This document shows, piece by piece, positions 33,942 to 43,297 of a stretch of DNA of 64,000 nt. Under the pieces are notes generated by a model. That model was not told where the DNA came from and did no database searches. It worked only from the letters and a program-made list of their open reading frames with translations. The DNA lies in contig NZ_CP028129.1 of the NCBI RefSeq assembly GCF_004011095.1, forward strand, positions 124,001 to 188,000, in the 5' to 3' direction. Every line of letters begins with the position of its first letter. Position 1 is the stretch's first letter. This DNA is from Rathayibacter rathayi (lineage in GTDB: Bacteria; Actinomycetota; Actinomycetes; Actinomycetales; Microbacteriaceae). Position numbers and translations under genes: made by a program.

Positions 33942-35378
33942 ATGGCTGATGTCCACTTCGGCGCTCGCGCCCTGCAGACCCTCCTCGGCGACTGGCGAGA
34001 GCAGCGCGGCACCCGCCCTGCCTACCTCGCGCTGGCCGACCGGATCCGCCTCCTGGGAATCGACGGCCGCATCCCCGCCGGCAGCCGCCTCCCGGCCGAG
34101 CGCGAGCTCTCGGCCCGCCTCGGCGTCAGCCGGACGACCGTCGCCGCCGCCTACCGCGAGCTGCGCGACAGCGGCTACCTCGTCAGCGTGCGCGGCTCCG
34201 GCAGCGTGACGCGCCTCCCCGGAGCGATGGTGCACGCCGTGCCCTCGCTCGCGCCGGACTTCCTCGACTTCACGAAGGCGGCGCTGCCCGCCGTCCCCGA
34301 GCTGGCCGAGGCGTATACCCGAGCGGCGCAGCTGGCTCCCGAGCACTTCGACTCCGGCTCCTACGACACTGTCGGCCTGCCGGTCTTGCGCCGGGCGATC
34401 GCCGAGCGCTACACCGCGCGGGGCCTGCGCACCGAGCCTGGACAGATCATGGTGACGATCGGCGCGCAGCACGCGATCGCGCTCGTTGCGCGAACCCTCC
34501 TCGCCCGAGGTGAGCGGGCGCTGATTGAGGCGCCGACGTACCCGCACGCCTACGAGGCGCTGCGGTTGGCCGGCGCGCGACTCGTATCGGTCAATGTTGA
34601 TGGTGCCGACGGCTGGGACAGCGAGGGCCTGATCGCCGCGCTGCGGGGGACCAGTCCGAGCTTGGCCTACCTGATGCCCGACTTCCACAATCCGACCGGC
34701 CGCTCGATGGCCCCCGAACTGCGGGAGCGGGCGATCGCCGCGGCCGCCCGGCAGGGCACCCTGATCATCGCCGACGAGACGACGGCCGAACTCGACATCG
34801 ACCGGCAGATGTCACCGCTACCCTTCGCCGCTTACGGGCCCGAGGGCACCGTGCTCTCGATCGGCTCCGTGGGCAAGACGCTGTGGGGCGGGATCCGGAT
34901 CGGCTGGATCCGCGCCGAGCGGGCGGTGATCCGCAAGCTGGCACTCGCGCGCTCGGCGAGCGATCTCGGCACGCCGATCCTCGAGCAGCTGCTGGTTGCC
35001 GACATGCTCGGGCGGATGGACGGGGTGCTGGAGCTGCGCCGCTCGCAGCTGCGGGCGGGCCGCGACCACCTCGAGATGGCGCTGGCGAACACGATCCCGG
35101 AGTGGAGCGTGCCGCGCGTCTCGGGCGGCCTCTCGACCTGGGTCGGTCTCGGCCGGCCCGCGAGTTCGCAGCTTGCGCTCGCCGCCCGAACGGCGGGTCT
35201 GCTGATCACCGCTGGTCCGCGGTTCGGGATTGACGGCGCCTTCGAACGCTTCCTGCGCATCCCTATCGGCTACTCGCCGGCAGCGACCGACCGCGCCGTC
35301 GAGGCGCTCGCGGCGGCGTGGGCGCAGGTCGCCCGTCATCCAGCGGCCGACCCGGGCTACCTGGCCGATGTGGTCTGA
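33942..35378 (+). CDS. MocR/PdxR-type GntR-aminotransferase fusion regulator
   Basis: 478 residues, ATG at 33942. The N-terminal GntR winged HTH is IPAGSRLPAERELSARLGVS followed by RTTVAAAYRELRDSGYLVS. A fold-type-I aminotransferase domain follows from about 110, with the PLP lysine in IGSVGKTLWGGIRIGW and the Asp in IIADETTAELD. MocR regulators use PLP or amino-acid adducts as effectors and often control a divergent transporter, here YczE. A 21-bp duplication overlaps the 3' end. Confidence 0.92.
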   Translation: MADVHFGARALQTLLGDWREQRGTRPAYLALADRIRLLGIDGRIPAGSRLPAERELSARLGVSRTTVAAAYRELRDSGYLVSVRGSGSVTRLPGAMVHAVPSLAPDFLDFTKAALPAVPELAEAYTRAAQLAPEHFDSGSYDTVGLPVLRRAIAERYTARGLRTEPGQIMVTIGAQHAIALVARTLLARGERALIEAPTYPHAYEALRLAGARLVSVNVDGADGWDSEGLIAALRGTSPSLAYLMPDFHNPTGRSMAPELRERAIAAAARQGTLIIADETTAELDIDRQMSPLPFAAYGPEGTVLSIGSVGKTLWGGIRIGWIRAERAVIRKLALARSASDLGTPILEQLLVADMLGRMDGVLELRRSQLRAGRDHLEMALANTIPEWSVPRVSGGLSTWVGLGRPASSQLALAARTAGLLITAGPRFGIDGAFERFLRIPIGYSPAATDRAVEALAAAWAQVARHPAADPGYLADVV

Positions 35379-35400
35379 TTACCTGGCCGATGTGGTCTGA
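35358..35400. repeat. 21-bp duplication across the MocR stop codon
   Basis: TACCTGGCCGATGTGGTCTGA occurs at 35358-35378 (last codons plus stop) and again at 35380-35400, one base apart. The second copy is non-coding. It looks like a recent slippage or end-joining duplication. Confidence 0.85.
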
Positions 35401-35415
35401 GTCGTCGGGGGCTGC

Positions 35416-36021
35416 TCACTCCGAGCAGAAGGTCTGCCAGGCGGTCTCGACACCCGTTCGATGCAGATCGTCGAGGTTCGCCGTGTCCCGCTCTCGTTCG
35501 GCGGCGACGAGGCTCGGGCACTCGGGGCTCGCAGCGATGCTCGCGGCCTGTCCGAGGGTGTTCACCAGGGAGCCGCCGATCTCGTCGAGGCGGGTGCGCA
35601 CGGCGCCGAGCTCGGGGGCCGACGTGGGGGCCTCGTCCGGATGCTGCTTCCACTGCTCCATCAGACCGCGCTGCACCACCTTGCTGGCCTCGATCTGTGC
35701 GCGGAAGACTCGGCGGACGAGCTCGGTGTCGACCCCCTGCTCGGTGGCACGCTGGACGGCCTCGTCCACGACGACGGCCTCGCGCTGCGCGTCGTCGATC
35801 GGTGCACCGCTGAGCCACTTCGAGCCGGCCACCGGGTCTGCCAGGTCGATCCGCTGCACGATCAGTGCCCCGGTGTCGTGGAGCGCTCCCGTCGCCTCGG
35901 TCACGCTGTGGCCCTCAGCCGATCCGGCGATAGCGACTCCCGCGCCCACCGAGACCGTGACCAAAACGGCGGCGGCAGCGATCAGAAGGCCCCGACGGCC
36001 CCGTAAGACTTGTACCCGCAC
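35416..36021 (-). CDS. Secreted chorismate mutase, AroQ gamma class
   Basis: About 201 residues from GTG 36021, which is 8 bases after AAGGAG. The ATG at 36027 is only 2 bases from it. A Sec signal peptide (RRGLLIAAAAVLVTVSVGAG, cut near IAGSA) exports it. The mature part matches AroQ-gamma enzymes: VQRIDLADPVAGSKWLSGAP (Arg and Lys active-site region), VRRVFRAQIEASKVVQRGLM, QWKQHP and a C-terminal cysteine pair (SPECPSL, QTFCSE), as in the Mycobacterium tuberculosis secreted enzyme. It converts chorismate to prephenate. Export to plant tissue could lower salicylate precursors; that role is inference. Confidence 0.87.
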   Translation of the reverse strand: MRVQVLRGRRGLLIAAAAVLVTVSVGAGVAIAGSAEGHSVTEATGALHDTGALIVQRIDLADPVAGSKWLSGAPIDDAQREAVVVDEAVQRATEQGVDTELVRRVFRAQIEASKVVQRGLMEQWKQHPDEAPTSAPELGAVRTRLDEIGGSLVNTLGQAASIAASPECPSLVAAERERDTANLDDLHRTGVETAWQTFCSE

Positions 36022-36230
36022 TGTCATCACTCCTTGGTGTAGTCGAGAAACCATCATTGCTAATACGGCGCGCGACGTCGGCGATGCACCAGCACTGCGA
36101 ACAGGTCGTGCCCTGGGCATTCGGTCGGAGTGCTCGGAGGTCGTGCCGGGACGCTTGGGCAGGAGAAAACTCTCCGCCGCGGCGCCGCGACCGGGCCGCG
36201 CGACTGCTTCAGCTCTGGAAGGGTAGTGCC

Positions 36231-37285
36231 ATGACTCGCGCCCTCGACGTCAGCCCCCGTCTCGCCGACGCCCTCGTCACCGTCCTCGGCGCCGACGGCG
36301 TTGCACTCGCCCACGCCGACGTGAGCATCGAGCAGCGTCGCCACGCCTTCACCTTCGGCTGCACCCCGCCGAGCACCGACCCTGCTCGGGCCAAGGAGCG
36401 GCGGCTCTGGCTCGACCTGTTCGATACGGCCATTCTTCCCGTGTACTGGGGCCGATTCGAGCCCGAGCGCGGCCGCACCTCGACGGAGGCCGTCCTCGCG
36501 GAGGCGCGCGCTCGCCGCCGACGGCGTCCGGTTGACGGGGCATCCGCTGGTCTGGCACTCCGTCACACCGAGGTGGCTCGACGCGCTGCCGCTGGAGGAA
36601 GCCGAGCGACTCCTTCGCGCGCGAAACAGCCGCGAAGTGGGGGGACTTCGCCGGACTCATCGAGACGTGGGACGCGATCAACGAGGTGGTGATCCTGCCG
36701 CGCTTCGAGAACGACCCGGACGGCGTGACCGACGCCGTCACCCGCCTCGCGCAGAAGAAGGGACGGGTCGGCATGGTCGAGCTGGCCTTCTCGCAGGCGC
36801 GCAGCCTTGGCACGGGTCCGACCCTCGTGCTCAACGATTTTGACCTCGGGCCCGAGTACGAGCGGCTGATCGAGGAGGTGCTCGAGGCCGGGATCCGCCC
36901 CGACGCGATCGGCCTGCAATCGCACAGGCACCAGGGCTTCCGGGGTGAGGTGCGGCAGGCGGAGGAGATGGTGCGGCACTACGAGACCCTCGTCGCGCAT
37001 CCTGCGGTCGACGCGATCACCTACTGGGGATTCGACGATGTCGGCGCCTGGCTCGGGGCCCCGGCGGATTCCTGCGCCGAGACGCAAGCCCGAAGCCGGC
37101 CTACGAGGCGCTGCGCTCGCGGACCCGCGGGCAGTGGTGGCTCGCGCGGACGGTGCTCCGGACGGACGCGGAGGGTCGGATCGGCGTGCGGGCGTTCGCC
37201 GGGACTTCGCGCTCTCGTCCGCAGGGCGACCGGATCGGTGAGTCTGCGGGCGGGATCCTCCGCTGCGGATGTCCGGCTGAGCTGA
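36231..37285 (+). pseudogene. Decayed GH10 endo-1,4-beta-xylanase
   Basis: Starts at ATG 36231 (MTRALDVSPRLADALVTVLG). GH10-like pieces appear in successive frames: FDTAILPVYWGRFEPERGRT (frame of 36231), then LTGHPLVWHSVTPRWLDAL (next frame, about 36530), then ETWDAINEVVILPRFEND with VGMVELAFSQARSLGTGP (third frame, to about 37060), then a fourth shift near 37065. The general acid/base region DAINEV survives. The segment that should carry the nucleophile glutamate (between IGLQSHRHQGFRGEV and EEMVRHYETLVAHP) is missing by an in-frame deletion. It is not functional as an enzyme. Confidence 0.8.
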
Positions 37286-37389
37286 GGGGGAATCCGTGAC
37301 GACTCGTGGGGGCCGGGCTCGCCGCGAAAGGGCGATCCCGGACGCACTGTCCCGTCAAATACTCAGTCGGCTGATGGAAGATTCGGAGG

Positions 37390-40300
37390 GTGCATCTCCT
37401 CGCGGTCCTCAGCATGAAGAACCGGGCGCTCATCGCGCTCGTCACTGTCGTCATCGCCGTCTTCGGCGGCGTCGCCCTGACCGGGCTCAAGCAGGAGCTC
37501 GCGCCGTCGATCTCCTTCCCCCAGCTCGCCGTCGTCACGTCCTACCCGGGCGCTGCTCCGGAGGTGGTCAACGACGACGTCTCGACGCCGATCGAGACCG
37601 CGATCCAGGGGGTACCGGGGCTCGAGACGACCAGCGCGACGTCCTCCACCGACTCCTCGCTGATCGCGGCGTCCTTCACCTACGGCACCGATCTGGCCAC
37701 CGCCGAGCAGAAGATCCTGCAGGCCATCAACCGGATCAGGAGCACGCTCCCGGACGACGTCGATCCGCAGGTGGTCACCGGCTCCCTCGACGATCTGCCG
37801 GTGCTCCAGCTCGCCGTGTCGAGCGACGGCGACGCGAACGCGCTGGCCGAGCGGCTGCGCACTACGGTCATCCCCGACCTCGAGGAGGTCGACGGCGTTC
37901 GCGAGGCAGCGCTGGTCGGCGAGAGTGCTCAGCGCGTGACGATCACTCCCGACGACGCGGCGCTCGCGGCGGCCGGGCTCTCGACCAGCGACATCCGCTC
38001 GGCGCTGCAGCAGAACGGCGTCCTGGTCGCCGGCGGCCGGATCACCCAGGACGGCTCGACCTTCTCGGTGCAGTCGGGCGTCAAGCTCGACTCGACCGAC
38101 GCGATCGCGGCGCTGCCGCTGCTGCCGTCGGCGGGGTCGGCCGCGGGCGCAGCGGCAGCGGTCCCCACCGTCAGCACCCTCGGCTCCGTCGCCACGGTCG
38201 CCGTCACCGCCGCCCCCGTCACCTCGATCTCGCGAGTGAACGGCCAGCCAGCCCTCACCCTCTCGATCACCAAGCTCCCAGCCGCGAACACTGTTGACGT
38301 GTCGACCGGCGTCAGCGCGCTGCTGCCCGACCTCGAGGCCTCGATCGGCGAGAACGCGACCTTCACGTCGGTCTTCGACCAAGCGCCGTACATCCAGGAG
38401 TCGATCGCCTCGCTCGCGCAGGAGGGGGCGCTCGGCCTCGTCTTCGCCGTGCTGGTGATCCTGCTGTTCCTGCTCTCGGTGCGCTCGACCCTGGTGACGG
38501 CGATCTCGATCCCGACCTCGGTGCTGATCACGTTCATCGGTCTGCAGACGGCCGGTTACACCCTCAACATCCTCACCCTCGGCGCGCTCACGATCGCGAT
38601 CGGCCGCGTGGTCGATGACTCCATCGTCGTGATCGAGAACATCAAGCGACACCTCGACGCGGGTGAGGACCGGGCCGGGACCATTGCGGTGGCCGTCCGC
38701 GAGGTCGCCGGGGCGATTACCGCGTCCACGATCACCACGGTCGCGGTGTTCCTGCCGATCTCGTTCGTCGGCGGCACCACCGGCGAACTGTTCCGGCCCT
38801 TCGCACTGACCGTGTCGATCGCGCTGCTCGCCTCGCTCGTCGTCGCCCTGACGATCGTGCCCGTGCTCGCCTACTGGTTCCTCCGCCCCTCGAAGCGGCC
38901 GGCCGTGCGCCAGGCCGCGCAGGCGGCGCTCGCGGAGGAGCGCGCCGCTGCGGGCGGGACCCTCGCCGCGAGCCTCGCCCCCGATAGCCTCGCCCCCGAT
39001 ACCGCCGCCCCCGATACCGCCGCCCGCCTCGAGGAAGCGCCGCACCACGGCGCCCACGCCGCCCCCCGTCGGGCGCGCGGGTTGCAGTCGGTCTACGGGC
39101 CGATCATCCGCTGGACGCTGAAGCATTCGGTCGTCACCGTGCTCCTCGCGCTGCTCGTGCTCGTCGGGACCGGTGCGCTGTACCCGCTGATGAAGACGAA
39201 CTTCCTCGGCGCGAGCGGTCAGAACACCTTCACCGTCACCCAGAGCGTTCCCGTCGGGCAGAGCCTCGACGCGCAGGACGCGACGGCGCAGCAGGCGAGT
39301 ACGGCCATCCTCGGCGTCGGCGGCGTCGAGACCGTGCAGCTCACCGTCGGCTCGTCCGGCGGGCTGCAGAGCGCCTTCGGTGGGGGAGTCGGAGGCGGCA
39401 CTTCGATCCGCTACTCCGTCACCACTGACGAGTCGGCCGACCAGGAGGCCGTGCAGGCCGACGTCCGCGACGCGCTCTCGAGCGTCGCCTCGGCCGAGGA
39501 CATCAGCGTTGCCACCTCCTCCGGCTTCGGCGCTTCCTCGGATATCGAGGTCGACCTCTCGACCGCCTCACAGAGCGACCTGCAGAGCGCGAGCGACCAG
39601 TTGCTCCGGGCTCTGCGCGGAACCGACGGGATCAGCCAGGCCGAGAGCAATCTCTCCTCCGCACTGCCCTACATCGCTGTGCGCGTCGACCGCGACGCCG
39701 CCGCGCGGGCCGGGCTCAGCGAGGTGGCTGTGGGCACGCTCGTCAGCCAGGCGCTGCAGCCCACTCAGGTCGGCAGTGTCGTGATCGAGGACCGCACGCT
39801 CTCGATCTACCTCGCCGACGCGCAGCCGCCGGCGACCGTTGAGGAGCTGCGGACCCTCGAGGTGCCGACTCTCACCGGGACCGTCCCGCTCTCGAGCCTC
39901 GCCGCCGTCGAGCAGACGGACGGCCCCGCGACCATCACGACCGAGCGCGGCCAGCGCACCGCGACGATCACGGTCACTCCGGAGGGCGACGACCTCGCTT
40001 CGGCGAACATCGCCGTGCAGAGCGCGATCGACGCGACCACTCTGCCCGCCGGCGTCGACGCCTCCCTCGGCGGAGTCACGGCCGACCAGGCCGACGCGTT
40101 CTCGCAGCTGGGCATCGCGCTGCTGGTCGCGATCCTGATCGTCTACGTCGTGATGGTGGCGACCTTCCGCTCGCTCCTGCAGCCGCTGCTACTGCTCGTG
40201 TCGGTGCCGTTCGCGGCGACCGGCGCGATCCTCCTGCAGGTCATCACCGGCGTGCCGCTGGGTGTGCCGTCCCTGATCGGCGTGCTGATGCTGATCGGCA

Positions 40301-40632
40301 TCGTGGTGACGAACGCGATCGTGCTCGTGGACCTGGTGAATCAGTATCGCGACCGCGGGATGCCGGTGCGGGAGGCGCTGCTGCACGGCACGGAGCGGCG
40401 GCTCCGGCCCATCCTGATGACCGCCCTCGCGACGATCTTCGCGCTCCTGCCGATGGCGCTGGGGATCACCGGCCACGGCGGCTTCATCTCGCAGCCGCTG
40501 GCGATCGTCGTGATCGGTGGCCTGGTCTCCTCGACTGTGCTGACGCTCGTGGTGCTGCCCGTCGTCTACAACCTGGTCGAGGGGTATCGTGAGCGGCGGC
40601 GTGCCGCCCGCGCCGGGAAGGTTCCGGCATGA
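37390..40632 (+). CDS. RND-superfamily (HAE1-type) efflux transporter
   Basis: 1080 residues, GTG at 37390. Two repeated halves each have six membrane helices around large extracytoplasmic loops. Family motifs include SFPQLAVVTSYPGAAPEVV near the N-terminus, GRVVDDSIVVIENI with acidic residues in helix 4, FLPISFVGGTTGELFRPFAL and, in the second half, LIGIVVTNAIVLVDLVNQYR. A low-complexity Ala/Pro/Asp linker (about 515-555) has repeats of SLAPD/TAAPD. RND pumps of this AcrB-like type also occur in actinobacteria. No adaptor gene is adjacent. The next gene overlaps by 4 bp. Substrate unknown. Confidence 0.88.
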   Translation: MHLLAVLSMKNRALIALVTVVIAVFGGVALTGLKQELAPSISFPQLAVVTSYPGAAPEVVNDDVSTPIETAIQGVPGLETTSATSSTDSSLIAASFTYGTDLATAEQKILQAINRIRSTLPDDVDPQVVTGSLDDLPVLQLAVSSDGDANALAERLRTTVIPDLEEVDGVREAALVGESAQRVTITPDDAALAAAGLSTSDIRSALQQNGVLVAGGRITQDGSTFSVQSGVKLDSTDAIAALPLLPSAGSAAGAAAAVPTVSTLGSVATVAVTAAPVTSISRVNGQPALTLSITKLPAANTVDVSTGVSALLPDLEASIGENATFTSVFDQAPYIQESIASLAQEGALGLVFAVLVILLFLLSVRSTLVTAISIPTSVLITFIGLQTAGYTLNILTLGALTIAIGRVVDDSIVVIENIKRHLDAGEDRAGTIAVAVREVAGAITASTITTVAVFLPISFVGGTTGELFRPFALTVSIALLASLVVALTIVPVLAYWFLRPSKRPAVRQAAQAALAEERAAAGGTLAASLAPDSLAPDTAAPDTAARLEEAPHHGAHAAPRRARGLQSVYGPIIRWTLKHSVVTVLLALLVLVGTGALYPLMKTNFLGASGQNTFTVTQSVPVGQSLDAQDATAQQASTAILGVGGVETVQLTVGSSGGLQSAFGGGVGGGTSIRYSVTTDESADQEAVQADVRDALSSVASAEDISVATSSGFGASSDIEVDLSTASQSDLQSASDQLLRALRGTDGISQAESNLSSALPYIAVRVDRDAAARAGLSEVAVGTLVSQALQPTQVGSVVIEDRTLSIYLADAQPPATVEELRTLEVPTLTGTVPLSSLAAVEQTDGPATITTERGQRTATITVTPEGDDLASANIAVQSAIDATTLPAGVDASLGGVTADQADAFSQLGIALLVAILIVYVVMVATFRSLLQPLLLLVSVPFAATGAILLQVITGVPLGVPSLIGVLMLIGIVVTNAIVLVDLVNQYRDRGMPVREALLHGTERRLRPILMTALATIFALLPMALGITGHGGFISQPLAIVVIGGLVSSTVLTLVVLPVVYNLVEGYRERRRAARAGKVPA

Positions 40633-41111
40633 CGGACATCAGGGACACGGCCGAGACGGTCGGCTCGCGCTGGCGCAGCGGACCGGAGCGGGCCGCAACG
40701 GTCCTCGATGAGATCGGCCCCGAGCGCTTCGTCGCGCGGGACTTCCGCCCCGGGATACTGCGGCACATCGTCCTGATCCGCTTCCGTCCGACGGCACTGG
40801 CCGCCGAGGCCGCAGAGGTCGTCCGGCGCTTCCTCGCTCTGGCCGACGAGTGCGTGCGCGACGGGCGGCCCTACATCGAGTCGATCGAGACCGGGCCGCA
40901 GCTAAGCATCGAGGGCGCGGGCGAGGGATTCGACCGCGCATTTCTGCTGACCTTCTCGTCCGAGGGCGACCTGCACTACTACCTTGGCCGCCCCGCGGTC
41001 CAGGATCCCACCCACTGGGATCCGGCGCACGACGTGTTCAAGGAGTTCGTCGGGCCATTCGTCGATACGGCCGGCATCGTCGCGTTCGACTTCCGGCCCG
41101 AGGCTCACTGA
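40629..41111 (+). CDS. Dabb-family (stress-responsive alpha/beta barrel) protein
   Basis: 160 residues, ATG overlapping the RND gene (ATGA). After a 45-residue N-terminal extension, the Dabb ferredoxin-like fold is visible: ILRHIVLIRFRPTALAAEAA, FDRAFLLTFSSEGDLHYYLG and HDVFKEFVGPFVDTAGIVAF. These are small dimeric proteins of unclear function. The overlap suggests co-translation with the transporter and with the NUDIX gene (1-bp overlap). Confidence 0.82.
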   Translation: MTDIRDTAETVGSRWRSGPERAATVLDEIGPERFVARDFRPGILRHIVLIRFRPTALAAEAAEVVRRFLALADECVRDGRPYIESIETGPQLSIEGAGEGFDRAFLLTFSSEGDLHYYLGRPAVQDPTHWDPAHDVFKEFVGPFVDTAGIVAFDFRPEAH

Positions 41112-41584
41112 TGGCCACTCCCGAGTTCGTCCTGCGGCTGCGCGAGCGGATCGGGACCGAGCTGCTCTGGCTCACCGGAGTGACCGCGGTCATCCTCCGT
41201 GAGGAGCCGACGCTCGAAGTCCTGCTCGTGCGCCGCGCCGATACCGGTGCCTGGACGGCCGTCACCGGCATCATCGACCCGGGCGAGACCGTCGCCGGTA
41301 CCGCCCGCCGGGAGGCGCAGGAGGAGGCGGGCGTCGAGATCGTGGTCGAGCGCCTCGTGCAGGTGCACACCCTCCCCCCGATGCAGTACCCCAACGGGGA
41401 CCGCGCGCAGTACCTCGACCAGGTGGTTCGCTGCCGCTGGATCTCCGGGGAGGCCCACGTCGCCGACGACGAGTCCACCGAAGTCGGCTGGTTCGCGCCC
41501 GACGCCCTGCCGCCGATGTCTGGCGATCACCGTGCCCGGATCGAGCGGGCGCTCTCCGCTGAGCCGGGTTGCTCGCTGGACTGA
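41111..41584 (+). CDS. NUDIX hydrolase
   Basis: 157 residues, ATG overlapping the Dabb stop. The Nudix box is GIIDPGETVAGTARREAQEE followed by AGV, matching G-x5-E-x7-REUxEExGU. It hydrolyses a nucleoside diphosphate linked to another group; the substrate cannot be read from the sequence. It is the last gene of the RND operon, with a hairpin terminator downstream. Confidence 0.9.
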   Translation: MATPEFVLRLRERIGTELLWLTGVTAVILREEPTLEVLLVRRADTGAWTAVTGIIDPGETVAGTARREAQEEAGVEIVVERLVQVHTLPPMQYPNGDRAQYLDQVVRCRWISGEAHVADDESTEVGWFAPDALPPMSGDHRARIERALSAEPGCSLD

Positions 41585-41656
41585 TCGGCGGCTCGGACGG
41601 GCCGAGCGAAACACCGCACGGCGGGCCCGCTCGTGAGTGCGATCAGCGTACGAGGC

Positions 41657-41676
41657 GCCGGCACTGTGGTGCCGGC
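41657..41676. terminator. Hairpin between convergent NUDIX and EamA genes
   Basis: GCCGGCAC (41657-41664) pairs with GTGCCGGC (41669-41676) across a TGTG loop, an 8-bp perfect stem between the stops of the two convergent genes. Confidence 0.65.
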
Positions 41677-41686
41677 ACCCCCGAGA

Positions 41687-42655
41687 TCACGGGGTACTGG
41701 GCTCGCGCTGGAGACGCACCAGCACCACTCCCGCGAGAATCAGCGCGCCGCCGCCGAACTGGATCGGCGCGGGCAGCTCGCCGAGGATCAACCACGCGGC
41801 CGCGATCGAGAAGAGCACCTCGGTCAGCCCGGCGAAGGAGGCGATGCGGGTCCCGAGCCGGCGTCCGCCCTCGATCCCGAGCAGATAGGCCAGCACCGTC
41901 GACATGCCCAGGATCACGCCCGCGGGCAGGAGCCAGCTCACCTCGGCGCCGACGAACGGCACGGTGCCGAAGGTCGCGCGCAGCGGCGTCACTCCGAGCA
42001 CCCCGAGGACCAGCAGGATCACCGCACCGACGACCATCGCCCCCGCAGTGAGCGCGATCGGCGGCAGCTCGGGATCGACGCGACCGGCGATGACGTAGTA
42101 GACGCAGAGGCCGAGCGAGGCGGTCAAGGCCCACGCGATTCCGATCAGCTCGGGCGAGGACTCGCCGGACACGTCGAGCACGAGCACGAGGCCGCCGAGC
42201 GCGAGCGCCGAGCCGGCGAGGGTGAAGCGGCCGGGATGGCGGCGGGTGCGCGCCCAGGCGAACAGGACGAGGAAGACGGGGGCGAGGTACTCGATCAGCA
42301 GGGCGATACCGACGGAGAGGTGCTCGATCGCGCTGGAGAAGCAGAGCTGAGCGGCGAGGACCGCGAACACTCCGTAAAGCGCGATCGTGCCGAGGTTCCG
42401 CCGGAGCACATGCCGGCGGCCGCGGAGGGAGAGGACGGCGGGGATCGCGAGGATCACGGCTGCGCCGCCCGCCCGCCAGAGGACCGCCGCCGCGGGCGTC
42501 CAGCCGGCTTCGAGCAGCGGCTTCACGAAGGGCCCGCTCAGACCGAACGCCGCCGACGCGGCCAGGGCGATCACGAGGCCGGAGCCGAGACGGCGGGCGG
42601 ACTTCGGCGCTCCAGCGTCGGGGAGGACGGCGGTGGCAGTGCTCTCGGCGGTCAT
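41687..42655 (-). CDS. EamA/RhaT-family (DMT) transporter
   Basis: 322 residues, ATG at 42655. Ten hydrophobic segments form two EamA repeats: the first begins LGSGLVIALAASAAFGLSGP, the second IGIAWALTASLGLCVYYVIA. LFSIAAAWLILGELPAPIQF is the typical EamA ending motif. It probably exports small metabolites or amino acids. It is divergent from the CGNR-type gene with an 84-bp spacer containing an inverted repeat. Confidence 0.88.
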   Translation of the reverse strand: MTAESTATAVLPDAGAPKSARRLGSGLVIALAASAAFGLSGPFVKPLLEAGWTPAAAVLWRAGGAAVILAIPAVLSLRGRRHVLRRNLGTIALYGVFAVLAAQLCFSSAIEHLSVGIALLIEYLAPVFLVLFAWARTRRHPGRFTLAGSALALGGLVLVLDVSGESSPELIGIAWALTASLGLCVYYVIAGRVDPELPPIALTAGAMVVGAVILLVLGVLGVTPLRATFGTVPFVGAEVSWLLPAGVILGMSTVLAYLLGIEGGRRLGTRIASFAGLTEVLFSIAAAWLILGELPAPIQFGGGALILAGVVLVRLQREPSTP

Positions 42656-42687
42656 GGCCGGCCCTTCAGGAGTCAAGATGATTACAC

Positions 42688-42701
42688 TCGTGACAACGAG
42701 C
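42688..42701. promoter_or_regulatory. Inverted repeat in the EamA/CGNR divergent promoter
   Basis: CTCGT-GACA-ACGAG is a 5-bp inverted repeat in the AT-richer spacer. The spacer also contains a direct repeat, TCAGGAGTCAAGATG near 42665 and TCAGGAGTCAACATG just at the CGNR start. These are candidate sites for the CGNR-type regulator. Confidence 0.4.
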
Positions 42702-42739
42702 TGATCGCACACTACTGAGCCGCACTGTCAGGAGTCAAC

Positions 42740-43297
42740 ATGGTGTTCGCCTATGACGTCGAGGCGTCGCTGACCTCGACAGCCACCCTGGTCAACACGC
42801 TCCCCGAACTCTCGACCTCCGGCGAGGACGAGATGGCGACGGTCGAGCAGTTGAACGATTTTCTCCTCGAGAACCGCTACACCGGCAGCCGCGACGGATC
42901 GGCCGACGAGCTGGAGGCGGTGCGGGCGATCCGCTCCTCCCTGCGCACTCTCTGGCTCACCCGGGCCGAGGAGGATCTCGTGCCCGTGGTGAACGGGATG
43001 CTCGACTCCGCACGCGCGCTGCCGCAACTGGTGCGGCACGGACCCTACGGCTGGCACCTCCACGCGACGCGCGACGAGAGCCCGCTCGCTACGCGCATCC
43101 TGGTCGAGGCGGCGATGGCGTTCGTCGATGTGATCCGCGGAGACGAGCGCGAGCGGATCCGCATCTGCGCCGCGGAGGACTGCGAGGCGGTACTCGTCGA
43201 CTTCTCGCGCAACCGGTCGAAACGCTACTGCGACACGGGGAACTGCGGGAACCGCGCGAACGTCGCGGCGTACCGCGCCCGGCGAGCCTCGCAGTAG
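42740..43297 (+). CDS. ABATE/CGNR zinc-finger protein, probable regulator
   Basis: 185 residues, ATG at 42740 after CAGGAG. The N-terminal ABATE-like domain (TLVNTLPELSTSGEDEMATV) is followed by the CGNR zinc finger RICAAEDCEAVLVDFSRNRS and RYCDTGNCGNRANVAAYRAR, with four Cys ligands. Genes of this family often lie divergent to EamA transporters, as here, and probably act as their transcription regulators. Confidence 0.88.
   Translation: MVFAYDVEASLTSTATLVNTLPELSTSGEDEMATVEQLNDFLLENRYTGSRDGSADELEAVRAIRSSLRTLWLTRAEEDLVPVVNGMLDSARALPQLVRHGPYGWHLHATRDESPLATRILVEAAMAFVDVIRGDERERIRICAAEDCEAVLVDFSRNRSKRYCDTGNCGNRANVAAYRARRASQ

Noticed and set aside
37363..39126. 587-codon minus-strand frame opposite the RND transporter
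   Set aside because: Mirror frame rich in Arg/Asp/Gly; the RND gene explains the coding signal.
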